Part shown: piece after piece, positions 53,525-62,739 of the stretch
Position numbering within the stretch: the first letter of the stretch is position 1
Layout: every line of letters begins with the position of its first letter
From: Rosistilla oblonga
GTDB taxonomy: Bacteria > Planctomycetota > Planctomycetia > Pirellulales > Pirellulaceae
NCBI RefSeq assembly: GCF_007751715.1
Contig: NZ_CP036292.1
Coordinates: 3,472,001-3,536,000, forward strand
Direction of reading: 5' to 3'
Length of the DNA stretch: 64,000 nt
Position numbers and translations under genes: made by a program
The notes under the pieces: model-generated
What the model was told of the DNA's origin: nothing
Database searches by the model: none
What the model saw: only the letters and a program-made list of their open reading frames with translations

Positions 53525-54790
53525 ATGAATATCTCTCCTTCCCAAACGACAACCCGCTGCAATTCCGAAGCTTGCGGTCGACGCTCGCCCTGGCTGTTGT
53601 TGATGTCGCTACTTTTGAGCCCGCTCGGTCTGGCCGACGTCAGTGGCGACGATTGGCCATTTTGGCGAGGCCCCGATCGCGACGGAGTCTCGCGGGAATC
53701 ATTGCCGGCGGAAAAGCTGACCGCTGACGGGCTGGAAGTTCGTTGGCGCGGCGAGGTGGGGACGGGGTTCTCGTCCCTTGTCGTCGCTGATGGCAATGCT
53801 CTGACGATCGGCAATTCCGAATCGGTCGACACGCTATTCTGTTTCGACGCCGAGACAGGAAAGTTGAAGTGGCAGCATTCTTATGATGCCCCGTTGGATG
53901 ATCGCGATTTCGAAGGGGGCCCCACGTCGACGCCGACCGTCCACGAAGGGAGAGTCTACGTTTTGGCGCGTCAGGGAGATCTTTTCTGCATCGACTTGGC
54001 GACCGGCAAAGTCGTCTGGCAGCAACAGATCGTCGACGCTACGAATATCCGAATCCCCGGCTGGGGGTTTGGCGGATCGCCGCAAGTGCATGGCGATCGG
54101 TTGCTGCTGACCGTCGGCGAAGCGGGCGTTGCGGTCGACCTCGCCGACGGCAAATTGGTTTGGCAATCGGGGGACAAAGAGGCGGGTTACGCTTCGCCCG
54201 TGATTTTCGACTGGCAGGGCAAGACGCAAGCGATGTTCCCTTCGGGACGCAGCTTTTCGGCTGTCGATGTGGCGACCGGGGAAACGATCTGGCAGCAACG
54301 GTGGCTGACAAGTTTTGGCTGCAACGCGGCCGATCCGATCATTCACGACGGGCACGTCTTCCTCTGTTCGGGCTACAACCGCGGCAGCGCGCTGCTGCGA
54401 TTGACCGAAGAAAAGCCGGAGATCGTTTGGAAACATAAGCTGATGCAAAATCAGATGAATGGCTGTGTCCGGATCGGCGACGCGCTGTATGGTGTCGACG
54501 GCGATCTGGAGGCGGAGCCAACGCTCAAATGCATCGACTGGGCCAGTGGCGAAGTCCATTGGGCCGACGATTCGATTCGCCCCGGAGCGATCGCTGCGAC
54601 GCGCGAGCACTTGATCGTGCTCACGACCGAGGGAGCGTTGTTGATCGGCAATGCATCGACCACAGGTTTTAAACCGCTGACCGAACTGAAGGTGCTCGAC
54701 GGTAAGTGTTGGACCGTGCCGGTGCTGGCCAATGGATCGATCTACTGTCGCACCGCCAGCGGCAGCGTCGTCTGTGTCGGCTTGAAATAG
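53525..54790 (+). CDS. Secreted PQQ-type beta-propeller protein
   Basis: The 421-residue protein has a signal peptide (SPWLLLMSLLLSPLGLADV) and then repeats of the quinoprotein propeller. The first blade reads DDWPFWRGPDRDGVS, and later ones have the W-motif pattern FDAETGKLKWQHS, DLATGKVVWQQQ, DLADGKLVWQSG and DVATGETIWQQR. These are PQQ_2-type repeats (often annotated 'PQQ-binding-like'). Binding of the cofactor is not shown by the sequence. Such proteins are frequent in planctomycetes. ATG 53525 is preferred; an in-frame start 66 nt upstream is possible. Confidence 0.88.
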   Translation: MNISPSQTTTRCNSEACGRRSPWLLLMSLLLSPLGLADVSGDDWPFWRGPDRDGVSRESLPAEKLTADGLEVRWRGEVGTGFSSLVVADGNALTIGNSESVDTLFCFDAETGKLKWQHSYDAPLDDRDFEGGPTSTPTVHEGRVYVLARQGDLFCIDLATGKVVWQQQIVDATNIRIPGWGFGGSPQVHGDRLLLTVGEAGVAVDLADGKLVWQSGDKEAGYASPVIFDWQGKTQAMFPSGRSFSAVDVATGETIWQQRWLTSFGCNAADPIIHDGHVFLCSGYNRGSALLRLTEEKPEIVWKHKLMQNQMNGCVRIGDALYGVDGDLEAEPTLKCIDWASGEVHWADDSIRPGAIAATREHLIVLTTEGALLIGNASTTGFKPLTELKVLDGKCWTVPVLANGSIYCRTASGSVVCVGLK

Positions 54791-54819
54791 TAGCTTCTCG
54801 AGCGGCGAAGCTTTGGGAA

Positions 54820-55296
54820 TTAGAGGCTGTTGGAAAACAGCGACTCCCAAACCGCCGGATCGCCGAAGAAGGTCACCTCGCGCTGCGTCGGGCTAACGAC
54901 TTCGATCTGCAACCACAGCGTCTCCGCTGGGAAAACATCGGCCACGCGATCGCCCCATTCGACGAAGACCCAAGCCCCCGGTTCCTCCATCAACTCTTCG
55001 ATCCCCAGTTCCAGGAACTCGTCGAGATCGTTCACTCGGTAGGCATCGACGTGGTAGATCCGCCGGTTCGCCGCGTGGTAAGGCTGGATCAGTGTAAACG
55101 TCGGGCTGGTTGCCGTTCCCTCGGGGACGCCGATCGCGGCGGCGACGCTCTGCACTAACCGCGTCTTGCCAGCACCCAATGTGCCGACCAAGCCGATCGT
55201 GGTGCGGTCGGGCAACCGCTGGGCGAGCATTCGCCCCAGACGATCGGTGTCGTCCAGCGAGTGGATCGACATGCGACATAGTTGATGGTTGTGCAT
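54820..55296 (-). CDS. tsaE: tRNA threonylcarbamoyladenosine biosynthesis ATPase
   Basis: The 158-residue P-loop ATPase works with TsaB and TsaD in making t6A at position 37 of ANN-reading tRNAs. The P-loop is GTLGAGKT (38-45), and other TsaE blocks are TATSPTFTLIQPY, YHVDAYRVNDLDEFLELG and VFVEWGDRVADVFP. The length matches the family. ATG 55296 was chosen; a longer reading frame exists but adds non-family residues, and a downstream ATG (55272) would also work. tsaB and tsaD are not in the window. It converges with the PQQ-type gene. Confidence 0.93.
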   Translation of the reverse strand: MHNHQLCRMSIHSLDDTDRLGRMLAQRLPDRTTIGLVGTLGAGKTRLVQSVAAAIGVPEGTATSPTFTLIQPYHAANRRIYHVDAYRVNDLDEFLELGIEELMEEPGAWVFVEWGDRVADVFPAETLWLQIEVVSPTQREVTFFGDPAVWESLFSNSL

Positions 55297-55460
55297 CGGA
55301 TAGGAAGAGACTCCGCGGGTAGTCTTAATACTTGACTGGGAAGCGTTTGGAACGGGAGCAAAAAACTTCGAGGCGGCCACTGACAAACAATAGCGGCAAC
55401 GTCCCATGTGGGGACGGATCCGGTAGGATGGAAAGGGGCATCGAGGAAAGGATTGGAACT

Positions 55461-56165
55461 ATGATTACCGTAAAATCGCGTCGATGCAACGCTGCGCTTG
55501 CAATTGTCGTGGCGGCCTGGGCGTCGATAGCCTCTGCCGTCGAGGATCCCGACGCGGGCCCGAACCTGTCGAAATGGACGCTCGAACTGCGTGGCACGCT
55601 CAAACGCGAAGCGACAACTCGCGAGACGGCGGCGCATTCGGCGGCGGTGGTCCAGCTGTGCGAAATGTGTGCAGCGATGCGAAGCGACGATCGCTACCCG
55701 ACCAGCGAGGTCCTGCAAGGACTGGCGACGCGGGCCCGTCGGCGACTGTTGGACGTCCGCTACGACATCCAAGTCGCTTTAAAAAGAGACGGGATCGAAA
55801 AACCGGCCGGCTTCGATCAGCAGCTGCAAAAATTGGAGCGGTTGCTGGACGAGCGGACTGCGGCGGGAAAGCGGTTGACGCCGGAAACGCTTCCGTCAAC
55901 GGCGGCAAATGCGGCTGGCAAGGGTTCGGCAGACGGTCAGCAAACGCGTCTGCCCGGTGGCGGATTTGCTCCCGGTCCCGATAATGGATTTCTGTTGATC
56001 GAACTGATCACGCGGACGGTATCTCCCGATTTTTGGAGCGCTCAAGGTGGGCCGGGAGCCGTTCATTATTATGGCATGCACCGCGTGATGGTCGTTCGGG
56101 CGACGTCGCGCGTTCACGAAGACATCCAGTCCCTGCTGCACGCGCTTGGAGGATTCCCGCAATGA
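55461..56165 (+). CDS. Secreted protein of unknown function upstream of yacG
   Basis: The 234-residue protein starts at ATG 55461 with AAGGA 8 nt upstream. A signal peptide (NAALAIVVAAWASIASAVEDP) is followed by a helical, charge-rich part with WTLELRGTLKREATTRETAAHSAAV and the segment EKPAGFDQQLQKLERLLDERTAAGK. A C-terminal domain then ends in VMVVRATSRVHEDIQSLLHAL, which recalls the end of secretin or DUF-type planctomycete proteins. I do not recognise the family. Its TGA overlaps the yacG start by 4 nt, so the two are translationally coupled. Confidence 0.75.
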   Translation: MITVKSRRCNAALAIVVAAWASIASAVEDPDAGPNLSKWTLELRGTLKREATTRETAAHSAAVVQLCEMCAAMRSDDRYPTSEVLQGLATRARRRLLDVRYDIQVALKRDGIEKPAGFDQQLQKLERLLDERTAAGKRLTPETLPSTAANAAGKGSADGQQTRLPGGGFAPGPDNGFLLIELITRTVSPDFWSAQGGPGAVHYYGMHRVMVVRATSRVHEDIQSLLHALGGFPQ

Positions 56166-56359
56166 CACCTGAAACGCCCCAATGGGTCAGCTGTCCCACC
56201 TGCCAAACTCGGTTTGTGATGGACGAAACCGAAACGCCGCCGTTCTGCAGCGAACGCTGCCAATTGGTCGACCTCGGCCGCTGGTTGGAAGAAGAGCACG
56301 GCTTGCCACACGAAGGCGACCCCGGCGACGTGCCGGTAGAATATCGCAACGAAGAGTGA
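56162..56359 (+). CDS. yacG: DNA gyrase inhibitor YacG
   Basis: The 65-residue zinc protein has the YacG pattern CPTC (C11, C14) and CSERC (C29, C33), followed by the conserved LVDLGRWLEEE helix. In E. coli, YacG binds GyrB and inhibits gyrase. The ATG overlaps the stop of the previous gene (ATGA), so its expression follows that secreted protein. A longer frame in the same register starts inside that gene and is not used. The short acidic tail is typical. Confidence 0.93.
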   Translation: MTPETPQWVSCPTCQTRFVMDETETPPFCSERCQLVDLGRWLEEEHGLPHEGDPGDVPVEYRNEE

Positions 56360-56443
56360 TCCGAATGCTGTCGGTGGCGGTGGGCGATGCGTATCAAGAC
56401 GCTACACCGTAACCGTTTTTCGACGCCGGAGGCCGGCCGCATG

Positions 56444-57562
56444 TTAGCGGTTGGTCCGGCGGGTGGTGATGAAAAGATCGCCGTCGATCGATTCGACCTG
56501 CAGCGGTTCCATGGCCGGTGATTCTGCAATCGTCGCAAGTCCCTGCCCACCGAGTGGACCGGGAGCTGCGGAGCCGCCGATCAGTTTTGGTGCGACGTAG
56601 ACATGGTATTCATCGATCGCATCGGCTTCGAAAAAGCTGGCCATCGCTCCCGCGCCAGCTTCCAGGAACAGATTGGTCATTCCTTGATCGTGGCACCAAG
56701 TCAGCAGTTGTTCGACGCCGCCGGATCGGGTTCCCGATTCGTTAACGATCACGCCGACGCCAGCTTTCCGTAGGGCATCGATCCGCTGTTGCGGAGCGTC
56801 GCTGCGGACGACTGCGTAGACTGGAGCGGTCTCGCGAGTTTTTATGAGCGTGGAATTGAGCGGCAGTTCGGCTTTGTCATCCAACACGATCCGAGCGGCG
56901 GTTCGTGGTCCGGGAGGCCTCGCGGTCAGGGTCGGATCGTCGGCCAAGACGCTGCCGATCCCCGTCACGATCGCGTCGACTTGGCTGCGGACTTCGTGAA
57001 CTCGGCGGCGACTCGCTTCGCCGCTGATCCATTGGCTGTTGCCGCTGTGCGTTGCGATCTTGCCATCGAGAGTCATCGCCCACTTTGCGATCACCCATGG
57101 TTTTTGCTGTCGCACGCGTTTGATAAACGGAGCGTTCAAGCGGTTGGCTTCGGCTTCGCAGACGCCGACTTCGACGTCGATTCCGGCAGCGCGGATCTGA
57201 GCGATCCCGCCACCGGCGACTTTCGGAAATGGATCGACAGCCGCAATCACGACCCGCTGTGGACGAGCGGCGATGACGGCGTCGCTGCAAGGCGGCGTCT
57301 TACCGGTGTGGCAGCAGGGTTCCAGCGTCACATACCAAGTGGCGCCAGCGGGATCGCAATCCGCTGGCAAGGCAGCTAACGCTTGGCGTTCGGCGTGAGG
57401 ACCGCCGAACTTTTCGTGATAGCCTTTGGCCAATGGTTTGGCGTCGCGAACGATCACGCAGCCGACCATCGGATTGGGCTCAACAAAGCCCTTCCCGCGA
57501 GCGGCTAATGCAAGCGCGTGACGCATCCATTGCTGATCGTTGGGAAGGATCGGTTGGGTCAT
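56444..57562 (-). CDS. ribD: Bifunctional riboflavin biosynthesis deaminase/reductase
   Basis: The 372-residue protein catalyses two steps of riboflavin synthesis. The N-terminal deaminase domain (1-150) has Zn ligands H56 (HAE), C83 and C92 (EPCCHTGKTPPC) and the substrate block NPMVGCVIVRD. The C-terminal reductase domain has AKWAMTLDGKIATHSGNSQWISG and later GPRTAARIVLDDKAELPLNS and FLEAGAGAMASFFEAD. Both halves are intact. The ATG overlaps the stop of the DEAD-box helicase gene by 4 nt (ATGA), so translation may be coupled. No other rib gene is nearby. Confidence 0.95.
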   Translation of the reverse strand: MTQPILPNDQQWMRHALALAARGKGFVEPNPMVGCVIVRDAKPLAKGYHEKFGGPHAERQALAALPADCDPAGATWYVTLEPCCHTGKTPPCSDAVIAARPQRVVIAAVDPFPKVAGGGIAQIRAAGIDVEVGVCEAEANRLNAPFIKRVRQQKPWVIAKWAMTLDGKIATHSGNSQWISGEASRRRVHEVRSQVDAIVTGIGSVLADDPTLTARPPGPRTAARIVLDDKAELPLNSTLIKTRETAPVYAVVRSDAPQQRIDALRKAGVGVIVNESGTRSGGVEQLLTWCHDQGMTNLFLEAGAGAMASFFEADAIDEYHVYVAPKLIGGSAAPGPLGGQGLATIAESPAMEPLQVESIDGDLFITTRRTNR

Positions 57563-58959
57563 ACCACTTCAGCCCACATGCTTGCAGGACGGACACGCTT
57601 TTTCTTCGCCTTCGGTTTTGCAGCATTCTTTGCTGCGGCAATCACGGCTGCCGCGCCGGTTTGCTGCGAGTTACCTTGGCCGGCAGCGGCGGGACGCTTG
57701 TTCGAGCGCGGCTTCGCCGATCGCGGATGTCCCGATGCGGGAGTTGCCGATCGAGGACCGCTTGAGCGGCGCGAACCGCTTGGGCGACGCGAGTTGGTTC
57801 GCATCTCGTGTCGTTCGGCAGCCGATACCGGTTTGGGTTGTTCGCCACTGACCTGCAATTTTTGGCCGATCAGTTTTTCGATCGCATGCAGTTCGCCGCG
57901 CTCTGCGGCGGTGCAGAACGAAACCGCCAGTCCGTCGGCACCCGCACGCCCGGTGCGACCGATGCGGTGGACATAACTTTCCGGTTCGGTTGGCATGTCG
58001 AAGTTGACAACGTGGGTGACGCCATCGATATCGATTCCGCGAGCCGCGACGTCGGTCGCAACAAGTACTTGAACCTGTCGGGTACGGAAGGCTTCCAGGG
58101 CTCGCTGGCGTGCGCCTTGCGATTTGTTGCCGTGGATGGCAGCCGATGCGATTCCGCTCTTGACCAGTTTTTCAGCCAACGTGTTGGCACCACGCTTGGT
58201 TCGCGTGAAGACGATCGCGCGGTCGACATCGTCGCCCGAAAGGATCTTGCGAAGCATCGATTGCTTGTCGCTGCGTTCGGCGAAGATCACGCGTTGTTCG
58301 ATTCGTTCGACGCTTGTCGTTTTCGGTGTCACGTTAACGCTGACGGGATCGTGCAACAAACGCTGGGTCAGTTCGACGATCTTCGGCGGCATCGTAGCCG
58401 AGAAGAAGAGCGATTGGCGACGCGAAGGCAGCTTGCTGATGATCCGCTTCAGGTCGGGCAAAAAGCCCATGTCGAGCATCCGGTCGGCTTCGTCGAGAAC
58501 AAAGACTTCCAAGCGATCCAGTTGGATGTGGCCTTGGGTCATCAGGTCCAACAGACGGCCGGGAGTCGCGACAAGGACGTGTACGCCACGCTGCATATCG
58601 CGGACTTGTTTGTGTTGGCCAACACCACCGTAAACCAGGGCGTGGCGTAGCTTCAGATGTTTGCCGTAGGTGGCAAAGCTGTCGCCGATCTGGATCGCCA
58701 GTTCGCGAGTTGGTGCCAAGACCAGAACCGCCGGACGACCGGGCTGTGTCTTGCGCGGTTGCGAGCCCAAGCGATTGAGGATCGGCAAGGCAAATGCGGC
58801 TGTTTTGCCGGTGCCGGTTTGGGCACATCCGAGCACATCGCGCTCGTCGAGCGCCGCCGGAATGGTTTGCGCCTGGATCGGCGTTGGGATTTCGTAGTTT
58901 TCATCGGCCAGAGCGCGTTGCAGGGGAGCGATCAGGTCGAGTTCTTGGAAAGTTTTCAA
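57559..58959 (-). CDS. DEAD-box RNA helicase (RhlE-like)
   Basis: The protein has all core helicase motifs: the Q motif (PTPIQAQTIP), AQTGTGKTAAFALP, PTRELA, TPGRLLDL, DEADRMLDMGF, SAT, and HRIGRTGRAG. The C-terminal tail is Ser/Arg/Lys/Pro-rich (RPSGSRRSSGPRS, KAKKKRVRP), which often binds RNA non-specifically. The start is uncertain: ATG 59001 would give 480 residues, while TTG 58959 (giving KTFQELDL directly) is preceded by AGGA at 6 nt and fits the family. Its stop overlaps ribD by 4 nt. Cold-shock or ribosome-assembly roles are typical of the family. Confidence 0.92.
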   Translation of the reverse strand: MKTFQELDLIAPLQRALADENYEIPTPIQAQTIPAALDERDVLGCAQTGTGKTAAFALPILNRLGSQPRKTQPGRPAVLVLAPTRELAIQIGDSFATYGKHLKLRHALVYGGVGQHKQVRDMQRGVHVLVATPGRLLDLMTQGHIQLDRLEVFVLDEADRMLDMGFLPDLKRIISKLPSRRQSLFFSATMPPKIVELTQRLLHDPVSVNVTPKTTSVERIEQRVIFAERSDKQSMLRKILSGDDVDRAIVFTRTKRGANTLAEKLVKSGIASAAIHGNKSQGARQRALEAFRTRQVQVLVATDVAARGIDIDGVTHVVNFDMPTEPESYVHRIGRTGRAGADGLAVSFCTAAERGELHAIEKLIGQKLQVSGEQPKPVSAAERHEMRTNSRRPSGSRRSSGPRSATPASGHPRSAKPRSNKRPAAAGQGNSQQTGAAAVIAAAKNAAKPKAKKKRVRPASMWAEVV

Positions 58960-59843
58960 GGTTGTTCCTAGCAGAGATGTCGTGAACCGAACGCAAGCCA
59001 TTGAGGCTGGGGATCGATCCGCGGGTTCGCGCCGTCAAAATCGGCAGCGAGAGGTGTGTCTGAATGAAACCGCAGTCGAAGCGGTCGATGCGAACAACTG
59101 GAACGCGGGAGACTTCATTGAAACCGGCGGACAAGCCAACGCATTTGCCGCACGTGCGGCGATTCTGGACAAACAAGAAAGTCGCAGAATTTTGCATCCC
59201 ATTGGGGAGGCGGGCGACTTTCCAGAGCGGTTTACATCAACCGGTGGAGGCCGCGGTATGCGGAGTGCGGCGAATTTGCCAGCACGCGTCGGGCAGGGTT
59301 TGCAGGAGCATCCAGCCCCATCACAGCATATCCTGTTGGCCCGGAAAACGTTTCCAATTCAGATGAACAACGTTACTCGTTTGTTCCGCGGCCAGCGATC
59401 ACCAGCTCGTTGAAGAACGGGGATCTGCGGAAAGCGTATACTATAGAACGTGGTTAAGCAAGCGATAAGCTGCCGATTGCCGGGCTAAACCGTGGTTCTA
59501 TTGGAGGAATCGACCGGTATGCGCGTGCGTCCGGTCCGGTTGGACAACGACCCGCTAGCGGATTGTCGGTTTAGTCACAACGAGCTTCCTTGCATTAGCC
59601 GTTTGGGCGTTAGCCCCGGTTTAGAGGCTGCGGAACCGGGGCTAACGCCCAAACGGCTAATTAGACCGACAAGCTGCTAGCGTGTGCCGGCTGATTCGGC
59701 TGAGTACAAAACATTGTTGCCCCGCTGAGGGTTTGCCAGATCAGACCGCTGCGTAAATGCTATGGCATGATAGCGGTGGTCGATGGTATAAACCGGCCAG
59801 CTGAAACAATCGGTCCACATCGCTCACGGAGGAGTCGTCGGAT
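58960..59843. other. 884-nt intergenic region with a palindromic element
   Basis: Apart from the nested palindrome at 59553-59682, this stretch between the helicase and parA shows no credible gene. A TATACT box (59437-59442) might belong to a promoter, but its spacing to TTGAAG (59410-59415) is 21 nt, too long. The ATG of parA is preceded by GGAGG-like GGAGGAG at 59828-59834. Confidence 0.5.
59553..59682. repeat. 130-bp nested palindromic (REP/MITE-like) element
   Basis: An inner inverted repeat with two perfect 28-bp arms (59594-59621 and 59634-59661; ATTAGCCGTTTGGGCGTTAG and its partner) surrounds a 12-nt loop. An outer inverted repeat (59553-59570 and 59665-59682) pairs at 16 of 18 positions and holds CGCTAGC and TTGTCGGT. 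The design is like a REP/REPIN or a small MITE. No transposase or RAYT gene is nearby. I saw no second copy in the window. Confidence 0.9.
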
Positions 59844-60653
59844 ATGCGTACGATCGCAATCATCAATCAAAAAGGTGGAGTCGGGAAGACAACCACCGCG
59901 GTCAATTTGTCCGCAGCGTTGGCCGAAGCGGGCAAACGCGTCTGCGTGGTCGACCTCGATCCCCAAGCGCACGCTTCGCTGCATCTGGGAATCTCGGTTC
60001 TCGACGGCAAGCCAAGCACCTACGAAGTCCTTTGTGGCGAGATCAGCTTGGCGCATTCGCGGCAATGGGTCAGCGAGAACCTAGCCGTTGTTCCCGCTCA
60101 CCTCGACTTGGCTGCTGCCGAAATGGAACTGTCGGGCGAAGTTGGCCGCGAGATGATCCTTCGCGACAAGGTCGCCGAAGACGATGAACAATTCGATTAC
60201 ATGATCCTCGATTGCCCGCCGTCGCTGGGCGTCCTGACGCTTAACGCGTTGGTTGCCGTCGAAGAGGTCTTCCTGCCGCTGCAACCTCACTTCTTGGCGT
60301 TGCACGGTTTGAGCAAGCTGTTGCGTACCGTCGAGATCGTTTCGATGCGATTAAACGAATCGCTGCGGATGAGCGGTGTCGTGCTGTGCATGTACGATTC
60401 GACAACACGACTGGCAGCCGAAGTTTCCAGCGATGTCGAGCAGTTCTTTAACACCTCCCAAGGTGGACGCCACATTCTCGATGGCGCGAAGTTCTTCGAC
60501 ACTCGGATTCGCCGCAACATCCGTTTGGCCGAAGCTCCCAGCTTTGGGCAATCGATCTTGGAATACGCTTCGGCTTCCAACGGTGCCGAGGATTACCGCT
60601 CGTTGGCTAGTGAAGTCCAAGCACAGATGGCTCGCGTCGCTGCCGCAGCGTAA
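59844..60653 (+). CDS. parA: ParA/Soj-family partition ATPase (orphan)
   Basis: The 269-residue protein has the deviant Walker A motif KGGVGKTT (10-17), with the signature lysine at K10. The Walker A' block is [15 protein letters not shown] and the Walker B region is [18 protein letters not shown]. The full ParA blocks [18 protein letters not shown] and [16 protein letters not shown] are present, so this is Soj-like and not MinD-like. The gene is alone: no parB or parS is visible here. It may segregate the chromosome, position another cargo, or be one of several ParA paralogues. A palindromic element lies 160 nt upstream. Confidence 0.92.
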   Translation: MRTIAIINQKGGVGKTTTAVNLSAALAEAGKRVCVVDLDPQAHASLHLGISVLDGKPSTYEVLCGEISLAHSRQWVSENLAVVPAHLDLAAAEMELSGEVGREMILRDKVAEDDEQFDYMILDCPPSLGVLTLNALVAVEEVFLPLQPHFLALHGLSKLLRTVEIVSMRLNESLRMSGVVLCMYDSTTRLAAEVSSDVEQFFNTSQGGRHILDGAKFFDTRIRRNIRLAEAPSFGQSILEYASASNGAEDYRSLASEVQAQMARVAAAA

Positions 60654-60780
60654 AGCGTTTGCGGCGGCCAGCGTAGAGCCGATGCTCGCGTAACAACGCC
60701 CCTGAGGCTTTCGGCAATCGATGTCGGAAACCGCCAAGGGCGAATGTTCGATCAGTCGTTTCGGTCGCTGTGCGGGCGGG

Positions 60781-61572
60781 CTACTCGACTGGTTTTTCGT
60801 TTCCTTTGCCATCGCGAAGGAACGGTTCGCGTTCCTGTTCGCCTTGTGCGGGTTGCAGTTCGCGAACCCAGATGTTGCGGAAGCGAACCGGATTGCCGTG
60901 GTCTTGCAGGCGGATCGGCAATCGTTCGGCGTGCTGTTTGTATTCCGGTGGCCGATGATAGGGAGTGTCTCCCTTCAATTCAAAGTGGTTCTGAATCACG
61001 ACGCCGTTTTGCAACGCGGTGATATAGGCGGGCGACTTCAGCGTGCCATCTTCGTTAAAACGTGGCGCGGTCCAAATCACGTCGTACACGTTCCACTCTC
61101 CCGGCGGCCGCGTCGCGTTGACCTCAGGCGGCGTCTGTTTGTAGATCGCGCCGGCTTGGCCATCGTGGTAGGTTTCGTTGTCGTACGAATCGAGGATCTG
61201 CAGTTCGTAGGTGTTCATCAAAAACAGCCCGCTGTTGCCGCGGCCCTGACCGCTGCCAGTCGCTGGCGTCGGGGCGGACCATTCGATGTGCAACTGGCAA
61301 TCGCCGAAGGCTTGTTTGCTGCGGATGTCTCCCTTGCCCGAGACCGCCGCGCCGTCGACGATCTTCCAATTGTCGGTCCCCTTCCAAGCCGACAGATCGG
61401 TGCCGTCGAACAACACGATCGCATCGGACGGCGGCTTGTTCGCTTCACCGGGAGTCACGACAGCTGGCGGTTGCCACTTGATTCCGTTGAGGTATTCATC
61501 AGCCGACGCCAGCGGAGCCAACGACACTGCGAGAGCGGCGGTGTAAAGGACGGTTTGATTCAATCGTTTCAT
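60781..61572 (-). CDS. DUF1080 (3-keto-disaccharide hydrolase-like) secreted protein
   Basis: The 263-residue protein has a signal peptide (VLYTAALAVSLAPLASADEY) and the DUF1080 pattern: DAIVLFDGTDLSAWKG, then SKQAFGDCQLHIEW, GNSGLFLMNTYELQILDSY and ATRPPGEWNVYDVIW. The fold is a concanavalin-like jellyroll. Members are very common in planctomycetes and some act on 3-keto sugars. ATG 61572 is chosen because the upstream in-frame ATG adds 34 residues before the signal peptide. The DUF2293 gene is divergent from it, with about 130 nt between the starts. Confidence 0.92.
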   Translation of the reverse strand: MKRLNQTVLYTAALAVSLAPLASADEYLNGIKWQPPAVVTPGEANKPPSDAIVLFDGTDLSAWKGTDNWKIVDGAAVSGKGDIRSKQAFGDCQLHIEWSAPTPATGSGQGRGNSGLFLMNTYELQILDSYDNETYHDGQAGAIYKQTPPEVNATRPPGEWNVYDVIWTAPRFNEDGTLKSPAYITALQNGVVIQNHFELKGDTPYHRPPEYKQHAERLPIRLQDHGNPVRFRNIWVRELQPAQGEQEREPFLRDGKGNEKPVE

Positions 61573-61706
61573 TTGGGGTATCCTGCGAGGCTTCAAAATT
61601 GAGTCAGCGGGGGACGCGGCAGAGGGTTGGATTTCCCAGCCCTCCCATACCGCGAGGTCCACCAAGATAAACACCGCAACATGGTCACGCTAGGAAGAAT
61701 ATCCAG

Positions 61707-62375
61707 ATGTTTAGCCCCGGTCCCCGCCCCGATACGGTCCGCACCCCCGATGGCACCATTATGTCGGTTCCGGAGGGTTGGGAGCTGTTGCCGCCGGGCG
61801 ACGCGGGGCTGACCCGCCGCGTCAAAGCCGCCGGCACGCACTGGGTTGTGCAGGAGAAGAAGGGACGCAAGATGTTCTCCCGCGGCGTCTGGGCTCCTGC
61901 AGCAACCATCGCTCGAATTCGCGCCGATTTAGTCGCCGAGCGATCGACAGACGCCTACGCCAAACGCCAGGCGTCGAGCGCTCGTCGCCGTGAGAAGGTG
62001 CAGACTGAATACGTGGAAGACTTCTATGCGGCGGTCGTCGAGTTCTTGGACTTCGACAGTCGCCACGCCGCGTTGGCGGAGCGATTGGCGAAAGCGGTCA
62101 CCCAACATGCGACTCCCGTTGGCAGCGGCACCGTCGCGCGAACGCAGCGGATTCCGGTGCAGCAGCGGGCCCAAGCCGCCGTGATCGCTTGGATGCGACA
62201 CCAAACGACAGCTTATGATTCGATGAAGATCCCGCGGGAGAAGGGGAAGCGACGCGAGGTCCGCCGGATGCTGGCGGCGCGGTCCAACGAACTGCTTGCA
62301 CAATACCGCCGCGGCGATCCCACATCGACACATTGCCCGTTGCTCAAAGCCCTCTCGAGTCCTCCCGCCGTTTGA
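61707..62375 (+). CDS. DUF2293 domain protein
   Basis: The 222-residue protein ends with the DUF2293 region: HATPVGSGTVARTQRIPV, AVIAWMRHQTTAYDSM, KGKRREVRRMLAARSNELL and CPLLKAL. The N-terminal 70 residues contain VPEGWELLPPGDAGLTRRVKA and a basic segment. There is no signal peptide. The function is unknown. In planctomycetes DUF2293 proteins are conserved as single genes. It is divergent from the DUF1080 gene, and the two do not obviously work together. Confidence 0.85.
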   Translation: MFSPGPRPDTVRTPDGTIMSVPEGWELLPPGDAGLTRRVKAAGTHWVVQEKKGRKMFSRGVWAPAATIARIRADLVAERSTDAYAKRQASSARRREKVQTEYVEDFYAAVVEFLDFDSRHAALAERLAKAVTQHATPVGSGTVARTQRIPVQQRAQAAVIAWMRHQTTAYDSMKIPREKGKRREVRRMLAARSNELLAQYRRGDPTSTHCPLLKALSSPPAV

Positions 62376-62739
62376 TCGCTGCGCGGCGTGGGACGCGACG
62401 AAATGGAAGCGATGCTACGGAGCTGGTCCGTGCGCTACGGATTCTTTTGATGGGGGAGTTCATGGCCACTCCTTGTCCACATGTGGTCATCGGTTGAGCG
62501 AAACCGAACCACACCGTGCACACATCGGTTGTGTCCCGCACATCCTTTTGGTGTGTGCACATCCGCTGTTTGCAGTGGCATCTCGAGTGTGAGCTGGAAG
62601 GCGGGTGGAATCGCTGTGCGAACCGGCTCGTTCAAATATTTGGCACGGAAACTGCATCAGCTATCGACGCCGTTCTATAGTCTTCCGACTGGCTGTCGAG
62701 CCATCTACAACTGGCCACGCATTCGAGGTTGCCGTTCCG
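62376..62739. other. Intergenic region with palindrome and hairpin
   Basis: A perfect 10-bp palindrome CCACATGTGG (62477-62486) and an imperfect hairpin (GTGCACACATC at 62516-62526 pairing with 62550-62560) lie here, between DUF2293 and the HPF-like gene. They could be a protein-binding site or a transcript end. I found no gene. Confidence 0.45.

Noticed and set aside
59410-59442. Promoter TTGAAG...TATACT before parA
   Set aside because: The 21-nt spacer is too long and the site is 400 nt from the gene, with a palindromic element in between.
60721-61602. Plus-strand frame of about 290 codons opposite the DUF1080 gene
   Set aside because: DUF1080 motifs and a signal peptide lie on the minus strand. 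The plus frame has no homologous block.
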